Source of the DNA: JAEXNA01 sp050486105
Lineage (GTDB): Bacteria; Vulcanimicrobiota; Xenobia; Xenobiales; JADMJV01
Assembly: GCA_050486105.1 (NCBI GenBank)
Contig: JBJHCR010000065.1
Location: 1-23,138 of the forward strand
Direction: 5' to 3'
DNA: 23,138 nucleotides
This document shows positions 13,214 through 20,877 of this stretch, in pieces (within the stretch, counting starts at the first letter, position 1; each line of letters starts with the position of its first letter). A program made the position numbers and the translations under genes. Under the pieces are notes generated by a model. It searched no databases, was not told where the DNA came from, and saw only the letters and a list, made by a program, of their open reading frames with translations.

Positions 13214-13846
13214 TTAGCGCGGCGGCCTCTCCACCAGTCCAGTCATGCCTTCGTATTGGGGGTATCCTCGTTGAATACTTGCCCAAGTGTGAGCTCCGGA
13301 AGGGCACCATAACCGGTAATCGTCAGGTTCCTGAGTCCTCTCGTAGCCGTAGGGCCCGAACTCCAGATCGTAAATCGATTCGTAAAGCCCCCGCACCGGC
13401 TGCTGAAGGGCTGCGGGCAAGCAGGTTGGCAGCTGCGTCAGATAAACAGGAGTCAAGAGTTCCAAGGAGTCGGGATATTGCCCACCGTGGTCGGTCGCGT
13501 ACATCTCTAGAGCTGTCCCGATGTTCTTCAACTTGGACTTGCAGGCCGAGCATGAGTCGGTGATGGTGAGTGGTCCTCTGAAGGCCAGGCCCCCGGCAAA
13601 AACCACTCCGACCCACAGGACGATTAGAACTGCCACCGAGATCCGAGATTCGGGATGCCACCAAGCCAGCAAACTCACCCCAAGCAGCGCGAGGATGAAG
13701 AGGCTCCCACTCGCAACTATCGGTATCCCGCCGCTCATGCCCCCGGACAAGAGTATTCCTAGCAGCGCGAAGACCGCAACAAGGCAGCCGAGCCTCCGGG
13801 CCTTAAGCCCAAAAGCAGCCCCAGTCAGCAGTAAGAAACCAAGCAT
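13214..13846 (-). CDS. Multipass membrane protein with type IV pilin/T2SS pseudopilin-like C-terminal domain
   Basis: About 210 aa. The first half holds three or four hydrophobic spans: LGFLLLTGAAFGL, LVAVFALLGILL, GSLFILALLGVSLLAW, and VAVLIVLWVGVVFAGGLAF. The second half reads CSACKSKLKNIGTALEMYATDHGGQYPD, then SLELLTPVYLTQLPTC, and ends with YGYE...YRLWCPSGAHTW. That order (small residues on a helix, YxxD.GGxYP, 'LxLLTPxYLxxLP.CP') is the globular part of major pseudopilin-like proteins, but the usual prepilin leader is replaced by a multipass region. Cysteines may form disulphides outside the membrane. The start could be GTG 13849 or ATG 13846, directly adjacent; I list the ATG. A TATAAT is at 13873-13868. 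Role unknown: probably envelope-located rather than an assembled pilin. Confidence 0.7.
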   Translation of the reverse strand: MLGFLLLTGAAFGLKARRLGCLVAVFALLGILLSGGMSGGIPIVASGSLFILALLGVSLLAWWHPESRISVAVLIVLWVGVVFAGGLAFRGPLTITDSCSACKSKLKNIGTALEMYATDHGGQYPDSLELLTPVYLTQLPTCLPAALQQPVRGLYESIYDLEFGPYGYERTQEPDDYRLWCPSGAHTWASIQRGYPQYEGMTGLVERPPR

Positions 13847-13867
13847 CACCCCCGGACCGGGAATGGC

Positions 13868-13873
13868 ATTATA
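13868..13873 (-). promoter_or_regulatory. Candidate -10 box for the pilin-like protein
   Basis: TATAAT on the minus strand, 18 bases before GTG 13849. Transcription would begin about 12 bases before the start codon, giving a very short leader without Shine-Dalgarno. The -35 is not clear. Confidence 0.45.
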
Positions 13874-14029
13874 GTGGCGGACTCAGGCCCAAGCCGGAGC
13901 GGACAGCATCAGGAGAATCAAGGCGGCATTGCTTGAAGGAGAGCGGTTGATAAACACAGTCGACACCTCTTTGGAAAAATTTCGCAATCTCGGGAGTATG
14001 TCCTCTCCCTCTTCTTGTGGGCTGTCAAA

Positions 14030-14812
14030 TCATAGTTCGCCCACTTCACACCAATCGGGCTTGCGGCGCTCCAGGAAGGCGCTCAGGCCTTCTTTGCCAT
14101 CGGCAGAAGCTCGGGCTTCGGCGATGGCTCTGGCGGTGATCTCCAACTGCTCGGCCTCTTTGCGGTCCCACACCTCCCGCAGTAGGCGTTTGCTGGCGGC
14201 CTGAGCTTCGGTGGAGCCTTTGAGCAGCTCTTGCACCACCTGCTCGACGGCCTCATCCAGGTTTTCCGCATAGCGGTGCACTAGGCCAATTCGATAGGCT
14301 TCTTCGGCTCCAAAACGTTCTCCGGTCAACATTTTTTCTCGAGCGTAGGAATAGCCCAGGCGCCTGAGGACAAAGGGGCTGATCACCGCCGCAACTAGAC
14401 CCAGGCGAACCTCGGTGAACCCGAACAGGGCTTTGGGCCCGGCCACAGCGATGTCCGCAGCGCAGACCAAGCCGGCTCCCCCTCCCAGAGCTGCTCCTTG
14501 CACCTTGGCCACCACCGGTTTTGGGCACTGATCGATGGTGCGGAAGAGCTCTCCCATCTCTTGGGATGAGCGCAGGTTATCCTGAAAATCGGCTTCTCCT
14601 TGACCCTTCATCCAGTCTAGATCCGCTCCGGCGGAGAACGAGCGCCCGGCTCCGGCCAAGATGACAACTCTCACTGAATCCCGTTCTGCAAGGTCCTCAA
14701 AAGCCGATTTTAGCTCGTGGATCAAGGTCGGGCTGAAGGCATTGTGTTTGTCGGGACGATTCATCAGCACTTGGGCCACGGGTCCCTGGTGAGTAACTTC
14801 GATTGTAGACAT
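14030..14812 (-). CDS. Enoyl-CoA hydratase, LiuC/AtuE type (methylglutaconyl- or isohexenylglutaconyl-CoA hydratase candidate)
   Basis: 260 aa, crotonase family. Oxyanion-hole segments are SAGADLDWM at 60-68 and ALGGGAGLV at 108-116. The first catalytic Glu of classical crotonases (GGGxE) is Gly here (G114), while the second is kept as E134 in FGFTEVRLGLVAAVISPFV. The combination of SAGADLxWM, a Gly at the first site, and EVRLGLxxAxISPFV is, from memory, characteristic of bacterial LiuC and AtuE hydratases. It would hydrate the glutaconyl-CoA made by the carboxylase at 4880-9526. It is separated from that operon by about 4.5 kb, but the same 11-base motif (TTGGACTAAGC) precedes both. Divergent from the F420-type oxidoreductase with 62 bases between starts. 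No good Shine-Dalgarno. Confidence 0.88.
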   Translation of the reverse strand: MSTIEVTHQGPVAQVLMNRPDKHNAFSPTLIHELKSAFEDLAERDSVRVVILAGAGRSFSAGADLDWMKGQGEADFQDNLRSSQEMGELFRTIDQCPKPVVAKVQGAALGGGAGLVCAADIAVAGPKALFGFTEVRLGLVAAVISPFVLRRLGYSYAREKMLTGERFGAEEAYRIGLVHRYAENLDEAVEQVVQELLKGSTEAQAASKRLLREVWDRKEAEQLEITARAIAEARASADGKEGLSAFLERRKPDWCEVGEL

Positions 14813-14826
14813 GCTGCGGGCCTTTT

Positions 14827-14837
14827 GCTTAGTCCAA
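14827..14837 (-). promoter_or_regulatory. Second copy of the shared 11-base motif
   Basis: TTGGACTAAGC on the minus strand, 14 bases upstream of the hydratase ATG and inside the 62-base divergent intergenic region, so it could influence both directions. Identical to 4018-4028. Confidence 0.35.
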
Positions 14838-14874
14838 CGAAGGGACCTTCCGCCCGCTGCCCAACAGCTTTAGC

Positions 14875-15834
14875 ATGCAAATCGATCTCGCCTACACCGG
14901 ACCCATCTTGGGCATAGAGGCTGCAGTGGTCGCCGCCGAAGAGGGTGGATTTGGTGGCCTCTGGACTTCAGAAACCAAACACGATCCTTTTCTCACTTTG
15001 GCTCTGGCCAGTCGAGTGCCCTCGTCGCTCGACCTGGGTTCGGGGATTGCGGTGGCCTTCGCTCGAAACCCGTACAGCGTAGCCCAGGCAGCTTGGGATT
15101 TGGCTCTCGTTTCTGGGGGACGCTTTCGCCTGGGTTTGGGCACCCAGGTGAAAGCCCACGTCACCCGCAGATTTTCCATGCCCTGGCAGCAGCCAGTGGG
15201 CCAGATGCGAGACTTCTTGGCAGCTGTTCGAGCCGTTTGGCACAGTTTTCAGAGCGGTGAACCCCTAAAGCATCGAGGGGACTTCTACCAGCACACCCTG
15301 CTCACTCCGAACTTTAACCCAGGACCCAGAGACGGATCTCCAATTCCCTTGGGTCTGGCGGCGGTGGGTCCCAAGATGACCCAACTCGCAGGGGAGTCCG
15401 CCGATTTTGTGCTGCTGCATCCCTTCACTCACCCGGAATTTGTGCGCACCGTGACCTGGCCCGCACTGGGGGTTGGGCTGGAGGTCGCCGGTAGGGAGCG
15501 GCATAGTCTAGAAGTGGTGGGCAGCCTCTTTGCTTTCGACTCCGAGCATCCCCGGGCCGCTGAAATAGAGGCTACAGTGCGACAAAAGGTGGCCTTCTAT
15601 GGTTCGACTCCAGCCTATTTCCAGATCTTTGAGGCCCTCGGGAAGCCTGAGATCGGTCCAGTCTTGAACGCTTTGGCTAGAGAGGGGCGATGGACAGAGA
15701 TGGGGGACCGCATCGAGGACGACCTGCTCGATTTTTTTCGGGTGAAGGCCCCCAAGCCTCAGATTTTTACCGCCGTGCAGGAACGTTTTCAGGGATTGTA
15801 TGACCGAGTGATCCTCACCGTTCCAGGTCAGTGA
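14875..15834 (+). CDS. LLM-class F420-dependent oxidoreductase (TIGR03617-like)
   Basis: 319 aa, luciferase-like TIM barrel. N-terminal MQIDLAYTG, then GFGGLWTSETKHDPFLTLALAS, LGSGIAVAFARNPYSVAQAAWDLALVSGGRFRLGLGTQVKAHVTRRFSMPW, and later IPLGLAAVGPKMTQLAGESADF. GRFRLGLGTQV followed by H and R is the typical cofactor-binding turn. The pattern best fits the TIGR03617 group, annotated as using coenzyme F420 rather than FMN; cofactor choice cannot be proved from the sequence. Reactions in this class are hydride transfers to varied substrates. The gene heads a plus-strand cluster with the second biotin carboxylase (55-base gap) and the FAH-fold enzyme. No Shine-Dalgarno is seen before the ATG. 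Confidence 0.87.
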   Translation: MQIDLAYTGPILGIEAAVVAAEEGGFGGLWTSETKHDPFLTLALASRVPSSLDLGSGIAVAFARNPYSVAQAAWDLALVSGGRFRLGLGTQVKAHVTRRFSMPWQQPVGQMRDFLAAVRAVWHSFQSGEPLKHRGDFYQHTLLTPNFNPGPRDGSPIPLGLAAVGPKMTQLAGESADFVLLHPFTHPEFVRTVTWPALGVGLEVAGRERHSLEVVGSLFAFDSEHPRAAEIEATVRQKVAFYGSTPAYFQIFEALGKPEIGPVLNALAREGRWTEMGDRIEDDLLDFFRVKAPKPQIFTAVQERFQGLYDRVILTVPGQ

Positions 15835-15889
15835 GAGCGGGAGGAGTCTGGCAAGCAGGATGCCGGTCAGAACTCACTAAGCCCCAGGC

Positions 15890-17410
15890 ATGTTCAAGAA
15901 ACTCTTCGTTGCCAATAGGGGCGAGATCGCCTGTCGGGTCATTCGAGCTTGCCGAACCATGGGGGTGGAAACCGTGCTGGGGTTTCACCCCGTAGACCGG
16001 GAGAGCCTCGGCGTTCGCCTCAGCGACTACGCCGTGGAGTTGACCGCACCCGAAGGAGCCTCTCCTCGGGCTGCCTACTTGGATATGGACCAGATCATCG
16101 CGGCCGCCAAGAGGACTGGCTGCCAAGCCTTGCACCCCGGTTACGGTTTTCTTTCTGAGAACGCCGAGTTTGCCGAAAGGTGCGAGAGGGCCGGGGTGAT
16201 TTTTGTGGGCCCCAAGGCTGAGGTCATAGCCGCCCTCGGGAATAAGAACCGAGCCAGAGAGCTGATGCTGGCTGCGGGCTTGCCGCTGGTGCCTGGTTCT
16301 GACGGACCTTGCCAGAGCGTGGAGCAGGCGGTGACCGAGGCCGAAGCCATGGGGTACCCGGTGCTGATCAAGGCCGCCGGTGGTGGGGGAGGTCGGGGGA
16401 TGCGTTTAGCCCATAGTCTGGAGCAACTCAAAGTGGGCTTTGAACAGGCCCAACGCGAAGCCCAAGCGTCCTTTGGTAACTCCACCGTCTATCTTGAAAA
16501 ATACATAGTTGAGCCTCGCCATATCGAGATTCAAGTTCTGGCCGACAACCACGGCCATGCCGTCCATCTGGGTGAGCGCGAGTGCAGCATACAGCGGCGC
16601 TTTCAGAAGATGCTGGAAGAGTCTCCATCTCCTTTCATCGACGACGAGACCCGTCATAAAATGGGTGAGGCGGCGGTTCGCGGAGCCTTAGAAGCCGGCT
16701 ACACTGGGGCTGGGACCTTCGAGTTCTTGGTGGATGCGGATCAGAACTTCTATTTTCTAGAAGTGAACACACGACTTCAAGTGGAGCACCCGGTGACCGA
16801 AGAGGTGACCGGAGTGGATCTGGTTGCCGAGCAACTCCGAGTGGCAGCGGGGCAGCCACTGCGCTTCGCCCAAGCCGATATCCGGCCTCGTGGGTGGTCC
16901 ATCGAGTTCCGCATCACCTGCGAGGATCCCGATTTGAACTTCGCTCCCTCGGCAGGGCAAGTGGAGCGGCTTAGGCTGCCCTTGGGACCGGGGGTTCGGG
17001 TGGACACCCACCTCTACGAAGGGTATCAGGTGCCCACCGACTTTGACTCCATGCTGGCCAAGCTGATCATCACCGGGGCCGATCGGCAGTCGGCCATCGC
17101 CAGAGCTCTCACCGCCCTAGATGAGTTCGAATTGGTGGGGTTTGCCACCAGCCTCCCGTTTCACAATTGGCTCCTTCGGCACCCGAAGTTCCAAGCCGGG
17201 GAATTCTCCACTCACTTCCTGGAGCAGGAGTTCAGCGGGCTAGGTGAGGACGAAGTGGAAGCCGAGGAAATTTTGCGCTTGGGCGCTTTGTTAGCCTACC
17301 AGTCGGCAGCCAACCGGGGGGTCGAGCGAGGCAGCGACCGGGGAGATGGCTGGCGCAAGGCGGTCAGGATGGCTACTGTGGCTGGACCTGGCACTGGATT
17401 TTCCCGCTAG
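15890..17410 (+). CDS. Biotin carboxylase subunit without biotin carrier domain (AccC-like)
   Basis: 506 aa. The full biotin carboxylase fold is visible: FKKLFVANRGEIACRVIRAC, HPGYGFLSENAEF at 82-94, ATP-grasp loop KAAGGGGGRGMR at 161-172, ECSIQRRFQKMLEESPSPF, and EVNTRLQVEHPVTEEVTGVDLV. It ends after the BC C-terminal domain (about residue 445), with an extra 60 residues (acidic, then GSDRGDGWRKAVRMATV) that are neither BT nor biotinyl domain. There is no AMKM motif. The enzyme must therefore use a separate carrier protein, and no carrier or carboxyltransferase gene lies beside it. The start is ATG 15890, without Shine-Dalgarno; ACTAAGC(C) ends seven bases upstream. Eight bases (plus the stop overlap region) separate it from the FAH gene. 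Substrate unknown. Confidence 0.9.
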   Translation: MFKKLFVANRGEIACRVIRACRTMGVETVLGFHPVDRESLGVRLSDYAVELTAPEGASPRAAYLDMDQIIAAAKRTGCQALHPGYGFLSENAEFAERCERAGVIFVGPKAEVIAALGNKNRARELMLAAGLPLVPGSDGPCQSVEQAVTEAEAMGYPVLIKAAGGGGGRGMRLAHSLEQLKVGFEQAQREAQASFGNSTVYLEKYIVEPRHIEIQVLADNHGHAVHLGERECSIQRRFQKMLEESPSPFIDDETRHKMGEAAVRGALEAGYTGAGTFEFLVDADQNFYFLEVNTRLQVEHPVTEEVTGVDLVAEQLRVAAGQPLRFAQADIRPRGWSIEFRITCEDPDLNFAPSAGQVERLRLPLGPGVRVDTHLYEGYQVPTDFDSMLAKLIITGADRQSAIARALTALDEFELVGFATSLPFHNWLLRHPKFQAGEFSTHFLEQEFSGLGEDEVEAEEILRLGALLAYQSAANRGVERGSDRGDGWRKAVRMATVAGPGTGFSR

Positions 17411-17418
17411 GAGGGGCC

Positions 17419-18309
17419 TTGATTCTGGCAACCATCGCAGTCCTGCCCAAGGGGACCACAAGCTTGGCACGTTGGGAAGGGGACAGCCAGCTTCAGCAAG
17501 GATTTTGGGTGGTGTGCGGCCGATCGGGGTTTCGGGACCTCGGTCATTTTCTGTTGCTGCTCCATCGGGATTCTGTCGCTCGAGACCAACTCACAGCCGA
17601 CACAGGAGAGCGGTACGAACCGGACGAGGTGAGCCTTCTGGCGCCGGTGCTCCGACCGCCCAAGGTAGTTTGCGTGGGCTTGAATTACCGGGACCATGCA
17701 GCCGAGCAGAATAAGGCCCTGCCGGAGTCGCCCATGTTTTTCGCCAAGGCCGCAAACTCGGTCTGCGGTCCGGAAGCGCCTATTCCTCTGAATCCTGAGC
17801 AAGAAGGGGTAGATGCGGAGGTTGAATTGGGGGTGGTGATCGGTCGGGCCGGCTCACCAGGTAGTCTCGACGAAGCAGAAGAGGCCATTTTTGGTTACAC
17901 TGTGGTGAACGACATCAGCGACCGTCAGCGGCAGCGCCGGGATGGCCAAAACTATCGCGGCAAGTCCTACCGAAATTTCTGTCCCACCGGGCCGGTAGTG
18001 GTCACAAAGGAGCATTGGCAGCCGGCCTCTCAGCGCATCCTCTGTCGTTGGGACGATCGGGTGATGCAGGATTCCCATCTTGGGAATCTGCACCGGAGTC
18101 CAAGGGACTTGATCCTAGAATTGGGACGGGTTCACGAACTTGAGGCTGGAGATCTTCTGGCTACCGGCACCCCGGCGGGAGTGGGTGAACACCGCAGACC
18201 TCCCTGCTTCTTGAAGCCATCCATGAGGCTGGAGTCCCACATCGAAGGGCTGGGAACTCTCCGCAACCCCATCATTCAACGGCCTTGGTCGGGTTCTGGT
18301 CCACTCTAA
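17419..18309 (+). CDS. Fumarylacetoacetate hydrolase (FAH) fold enzyme
   Basis: 296 aa. Start TTG 17419 follows GGAGG at 17410-17414 with a short spacer, which decides this unusual start. Residues 1-75 are an N-terminal segment of the type preceding many FAH domains. The core starts at PPKVVCVGLNYRDHAAE (81-96). Metal ligands are E134 and E136 in VDAEVELGVVIG and D165 in YTVVNDISDR, and catalytic-type K182 is in RGKSYRNFCPTGP. It ends with LEAGDLLATGTPAGVG and IEGLGTLRNPI. The family includes fumarylpyruvate hydrolases, acylpyruvases, oxaloacetate decarboxylases and dienedioate isomerases, all acting on 2,4-dioxo or 2-oxo acids with Mg2+ or Mn2+. The exact reaction is not readable. It overlaps nothing, but follows the biotin carboxylase by eight bases and is very likely co-transcribed. 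Its stop codon overlaps the end of the opposing TPR gene by four bases. Confidence 0.87.
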   Translation: MILATIAVLPKGTTSLARWEGDSQLQQGFWVVCGRSGFRDLGHFLLLLHRDSVARDQLTADTGERYEPDEVSLLAPVLRPPKVVCVGLNYRDHAAEQNKALPESPMFFAKAANSVCGPEAPIPLNPEQEGVDAEVELGVVIGRAGSPGSLDEAEEAIFGYTVVNDISDRQRQRRDGQNYRGKSYRNFCPTGPVVVTKEHWQPASQRILCRWDDRVMQDSHLGNLHRSPRDLILELGRVHELEAGDLLATGTPAGVGEHRRPPCFLKPSMRLESHIEGLGTLRNPIIQRPWSGSGPL

Positions 18310-20138
18310 CCTCGGTAGGTGTCTTCGGGAGCCTCCACCGGAACCTCTTCCTCGATCACTTCCTCCACCCAAACCCACTCGTATTCATCGTCGTCGGGAT
18401 CGACTTCCACTTCCTCGATGATCTCGTAATCCTCTTCGTTCAAGTCGGTGAGGATCTCCCCGTCCTCGGTTTCATAGATGACTTCGACTTCTTGAACGTT
18501 CAAAATTTGGCCGGACATCGGTGGAGGAGCTCCGGCTTCTTGAGGCTCGATGATATCTGGGGGTAAGTCTTCTTTCACCAACTCCACATCCAGGCGGTCC
18601 AGCCACCGCTGTTCGGTGGAATTTCGCCGGTCCTTCTGTCCCAGGATTCCGATCACGGCTTCCTTGAGATCCGGTGGCAGATTTTCGTCGATGTTGCCGA
18701 GTCGCTCGGCGTCTTCGGTGGCTAGAGCCAGAAGTAAGTTGTAGAGCCGGTAGATGGAACCCACTTGGAGGGGGTCCATGGGCAAGTCGGGGTCTTCCAG
18801 GGCTCTCAGGAGATGTTCCAGGGAATTTCTGAGTTGGTCCCAGTCCCCACGGCTATAAAGCCGATTCAGGTTCAGGACGGGGTCTCGGCGCCCCAATTCT
18901 TGGAGCCAACTTTCATTGAGCTCTAGGGTATTCCCGCTGAGAAGTTTGGCTTCGCTGAGGGCGTCGAGGAATTCCAACAGCAACCCGCAAGCCAGATCGT
19001 CTGGGAGGACTTCGAGGTTCGGGTGCTGCGGTGAGTCAGTCAATGCGTCCTGAACCGCCAGAAGAAGATTCTCAGCCAGTTCCAGGCGTGCGGCTTCCGC
19101 TGGATCGTGGAGGGATTCCTCATCTTCGGCCAAGGCAGACAAGACCTCTTCGGCCTCTTCGAGTCGATCCGAGGCGATGCAGGACCAAAACAGTTGCCAG
19201 CCGGTTAGAGAATCGCTAGATAGGGCGAAGGCTTTCATCAGAGGATCGATGGCCGCATCATAGTCCGTACGCCCTAATGAGAGTTCGGCACGCAAACGTA
19301 AGGCACCCGTGTGCTGAGGGTTCTTCTCCAGGATTCGGGCGAGGTACAGATCTGCGGTGTAAGGGTCTTCCCGTCTTAGAGCGTGCAAGGCCGCTTGGAA
19401 AAGAAACGGCGACTCCTTCCCGGCGGGGCGTTCCAGAGTCCTGGCCAACAGAGCTTCGCTTCGGTCTGGGAGGCCGAGCCAGTCGTAGATGGCCAACTTC
19501 CAGGCGGCAGCCCAGCCTTGGGTTTCGTCGAGGAGATCCAGAAGCTCTCGGGCTCGATCGCGGTAGTTATTCTGCAAACACCCTTGAAAAGCTCGACTGA
19601 CCAACTCCTCGTCCTCGGGATTGTAGTGCGCTCCGAGTTCGATGACGTCGAAGGCGGCACTGGGGCGGTTGGTCAGTTCCAACAGGTCTCCGGCGGTCTT
19701 GGCGTAGATCAGGTTGTCCGGCACTTGGGTGAAGGCTTTCACTGCCAAACGTGCGGCCTCTTCGAGTTCTCCCCGAGCTTGCAGGCGGGAAGAGATCCCC
19801 CTCAAGGCTCCAGCGTTGTCAGGATCTTCGGCCAAGACTTCTTTGAAGGCGTCTTCGGCGTCCTCAAACTTCTCTTGCTTTTCCAATGTCAGTCCGTAAG
19901 CCAGCAGCAAGTTGGGGTCGTTGGAGTGGGCATCTAGGCGCTCTTCCAGGAGCTTGATGGCTTCGTCGGCGCGCTGACGATAGGCAAGAAGAACGGCCAA
20001 GCTGGCAGCGTAAAGCGTGGTGTCCTCTTCATTGAGCTCAGCGGCCTGAGTCAGCATCAGCTCTGCGGCAACATAATTGGTGGCCATGATCTCTTTCATG
20101 GCTTGATCGAAGAGGCTCTTTGATGTATCCGTTCCCAT
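18306..20138 (-). CDS. TPR-repeat protein with long acidic C-terminal tail
   Basis: 610 aa from ATG 20138; the open frame reaches 20291, but the extra 51 residues (Arg/Pro-rich) overlap the divergent lipoprotein start and look non-coding. The chain is a solenoid of tetratricopeptide-like helix pairs, clearest at residues about 10-230 (for example YVAAELMLTQAAELNEEDTTLY, NLLLAYGLTLEKQEKFEDA, EEAARLAVKAFTQVPDN) and again around 280-400. There is no signal peptide or membrane segment, so it is probably cytoplasmic. The last ~60 residues are dominated by Asp/Glu with interspersed Tyr, Val and Trp (DLNEEDYEIIEEVEVD, DEYEWVWVEEVIEEE). TPR solenoids bind other proteins; the partner is unknown. The gene converges with the FAH-fold gene, with a four-base overlap of ends. 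Confidence 0.82.
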   Translation of the reverse strand: MGTDTSKSLFDQAMKEIMATNYVAAELMLTQAAELNEEDTTLYAASLAVLLAYRQRADEAIKLLEERLDAHSNDPNLLLAYGLTLEKQEKFEDAEDAFKEVLAEDPDNAGALRGISSRLQARGELEEAARLAVKAFTQVPDNLIYAKTAGDLLELTNRPSAAFDVIELGAHYNPEDEELVSRAFQGCLQNNYRDRARELLDLLDETQGWAAAWKLAIYDWLGLPDRSEALLARTLERPAGKESPFLFQAALHALRREDPYTADLYLARILEKNPQHTGALRLRAELSLGRTDYDAAIDPLMKAFALSSDSLTGWQLFWSCIASDRLEEAEEVLSALAEDEESLHDPAEAARLELAENLLLAVQDALTDSPQHPNLEVLPDDLACGLLLEFLDALSEAKLLSGNTLELNESWLQELGRRDPVLNLNRLYSRGDWDQLRNSLEHLLRALEDPDLPMDPLQVGSIYRLYNLLLALATEDAERLGNIDENLPPDLKEAVIGILGQKDRRNSTEQRWLDRLDVELVKEDLPPDIIEPQEAGAPPPMSGQILNVQEVEVIYETEDGEILTDLNEEDYEIIEEVEVDPDDDEYEWVWVEEVIEEEVPVEAPEDTYRG

Positions 20139-20247
20139 GACCCTTCGGTTCGCAAGAGATTTCAGATCGCCTACTGCCCGGACCCGGGAAGGGTAAGTTC
20201 GTCTCAGCGGAAGGTGTTCTTCAAGGGTTCCGTCGAACGGCCGCGCG

Positions 20248-20877
20248 GTGAGCCGCATCAAGCCTGCTCGAGGGCCCCATAAATTTCTCAAGCTCCTCTG
20301 GATGGTGCCCCTGCTCTTCCTGTTGGGCTGTCCTGACCAGATTTCTTTTGAAAAGCCTGATCGTCAAGGTCGAGTTTTGATCCAACAAGCTCAGGGGGGC
20401 TACTGCTTTAAGGTTCCTGCAGATTGGGAAATCCGAGAAAACCTGGAAGGGGCTGACGCTGTTTGTCTCGGACCCTTTGACGGCACCTTTCGAGAGACGG
20501 TGATCTCCAAAACTTTGCCGGCCGCGCTGTTGGACAATCCTGCAGAGCTCATCGAGCGGCAATTGGCTGAGCTCAGTGGGACGGTGAAGGTTCTCCAACC
20601 CTACGCAGGAGACAACACGCCGGTGGTGGTGGCTTTCGAAAACACCCGCCGGTCTGCTCAGCCCCTGGTTCAATTCTTATATCTCCATATCCGCGAAGAG
20701 GGAGACGGAGTGTTGTTGGCGGCCACCACCCTCAAGAAAAACCACGAAGATCGCAGAGATTTCTTCGACGAGATCTTTGCTGAAACCAAATTCAAGTTGG
20801 AAGATTGTCCAGGGACCACCGGAATTCCAGAAGTATTCCCGACTCCCGAAGTGACCCTCAGTCCTGGCTCGCTCTAG
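20248..20877 (+). CDS. Lipoprotein, unknown function
   Basis: 209 aa from GTG 20248. The N-terminus is a lipoprotein signal: basic region with several Lys/Arg, hydrophobic core FLKLLWMVPLLFLLG, then the lipobox LLGC with C28 as the lipidated residue. The mature part (about 180 aa) is alpha+beta: a strand pair GYCFKVPADWEIREN, typical of 'PsbP/LpqN-like' small surface domains (a 'VPxxW' turn), then TVISKTLPAALLDNPAELIERQLAEL and FLYLHIREEGDGVLLAATTLKKNHEDRRDFFDEIFAETKF. That resemblance is loose, so I do not name a family. It is anchored on the outer face of a membrane. Divergent from the TPR gene (109 bases between starts). Its last 20 bases overlap the end of the opposing UbiX gene. Confidence 0.75.
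   Translation: MSRIKPARGPHKFLKLLWMVPLLFLLGCPDQISFEKPDRQGRVLIQQAQGGYCFKVPADWEIRENLEGADAVCLGPFDGTFRETVISKTLPAALLDNPAELIERQLAELSGTVKVLQPYAGDNTPVVVAFENTRRSAQPLVQFLYLHIREEGDGVLLAATTLKKNHEDRRDFFDEIFAETKFKLEDCPGTTGIPEVFPTPEVTLSPGSL

Noticed and set aside
13850..13875. Seven-codon frame (ATG at the end of the TATAAT) reaching the GTG/ATG of the pilin-like gene
   Set aside because: The ATG overlaps the -10 box itself and would lie upstream of the predicted transcript start.
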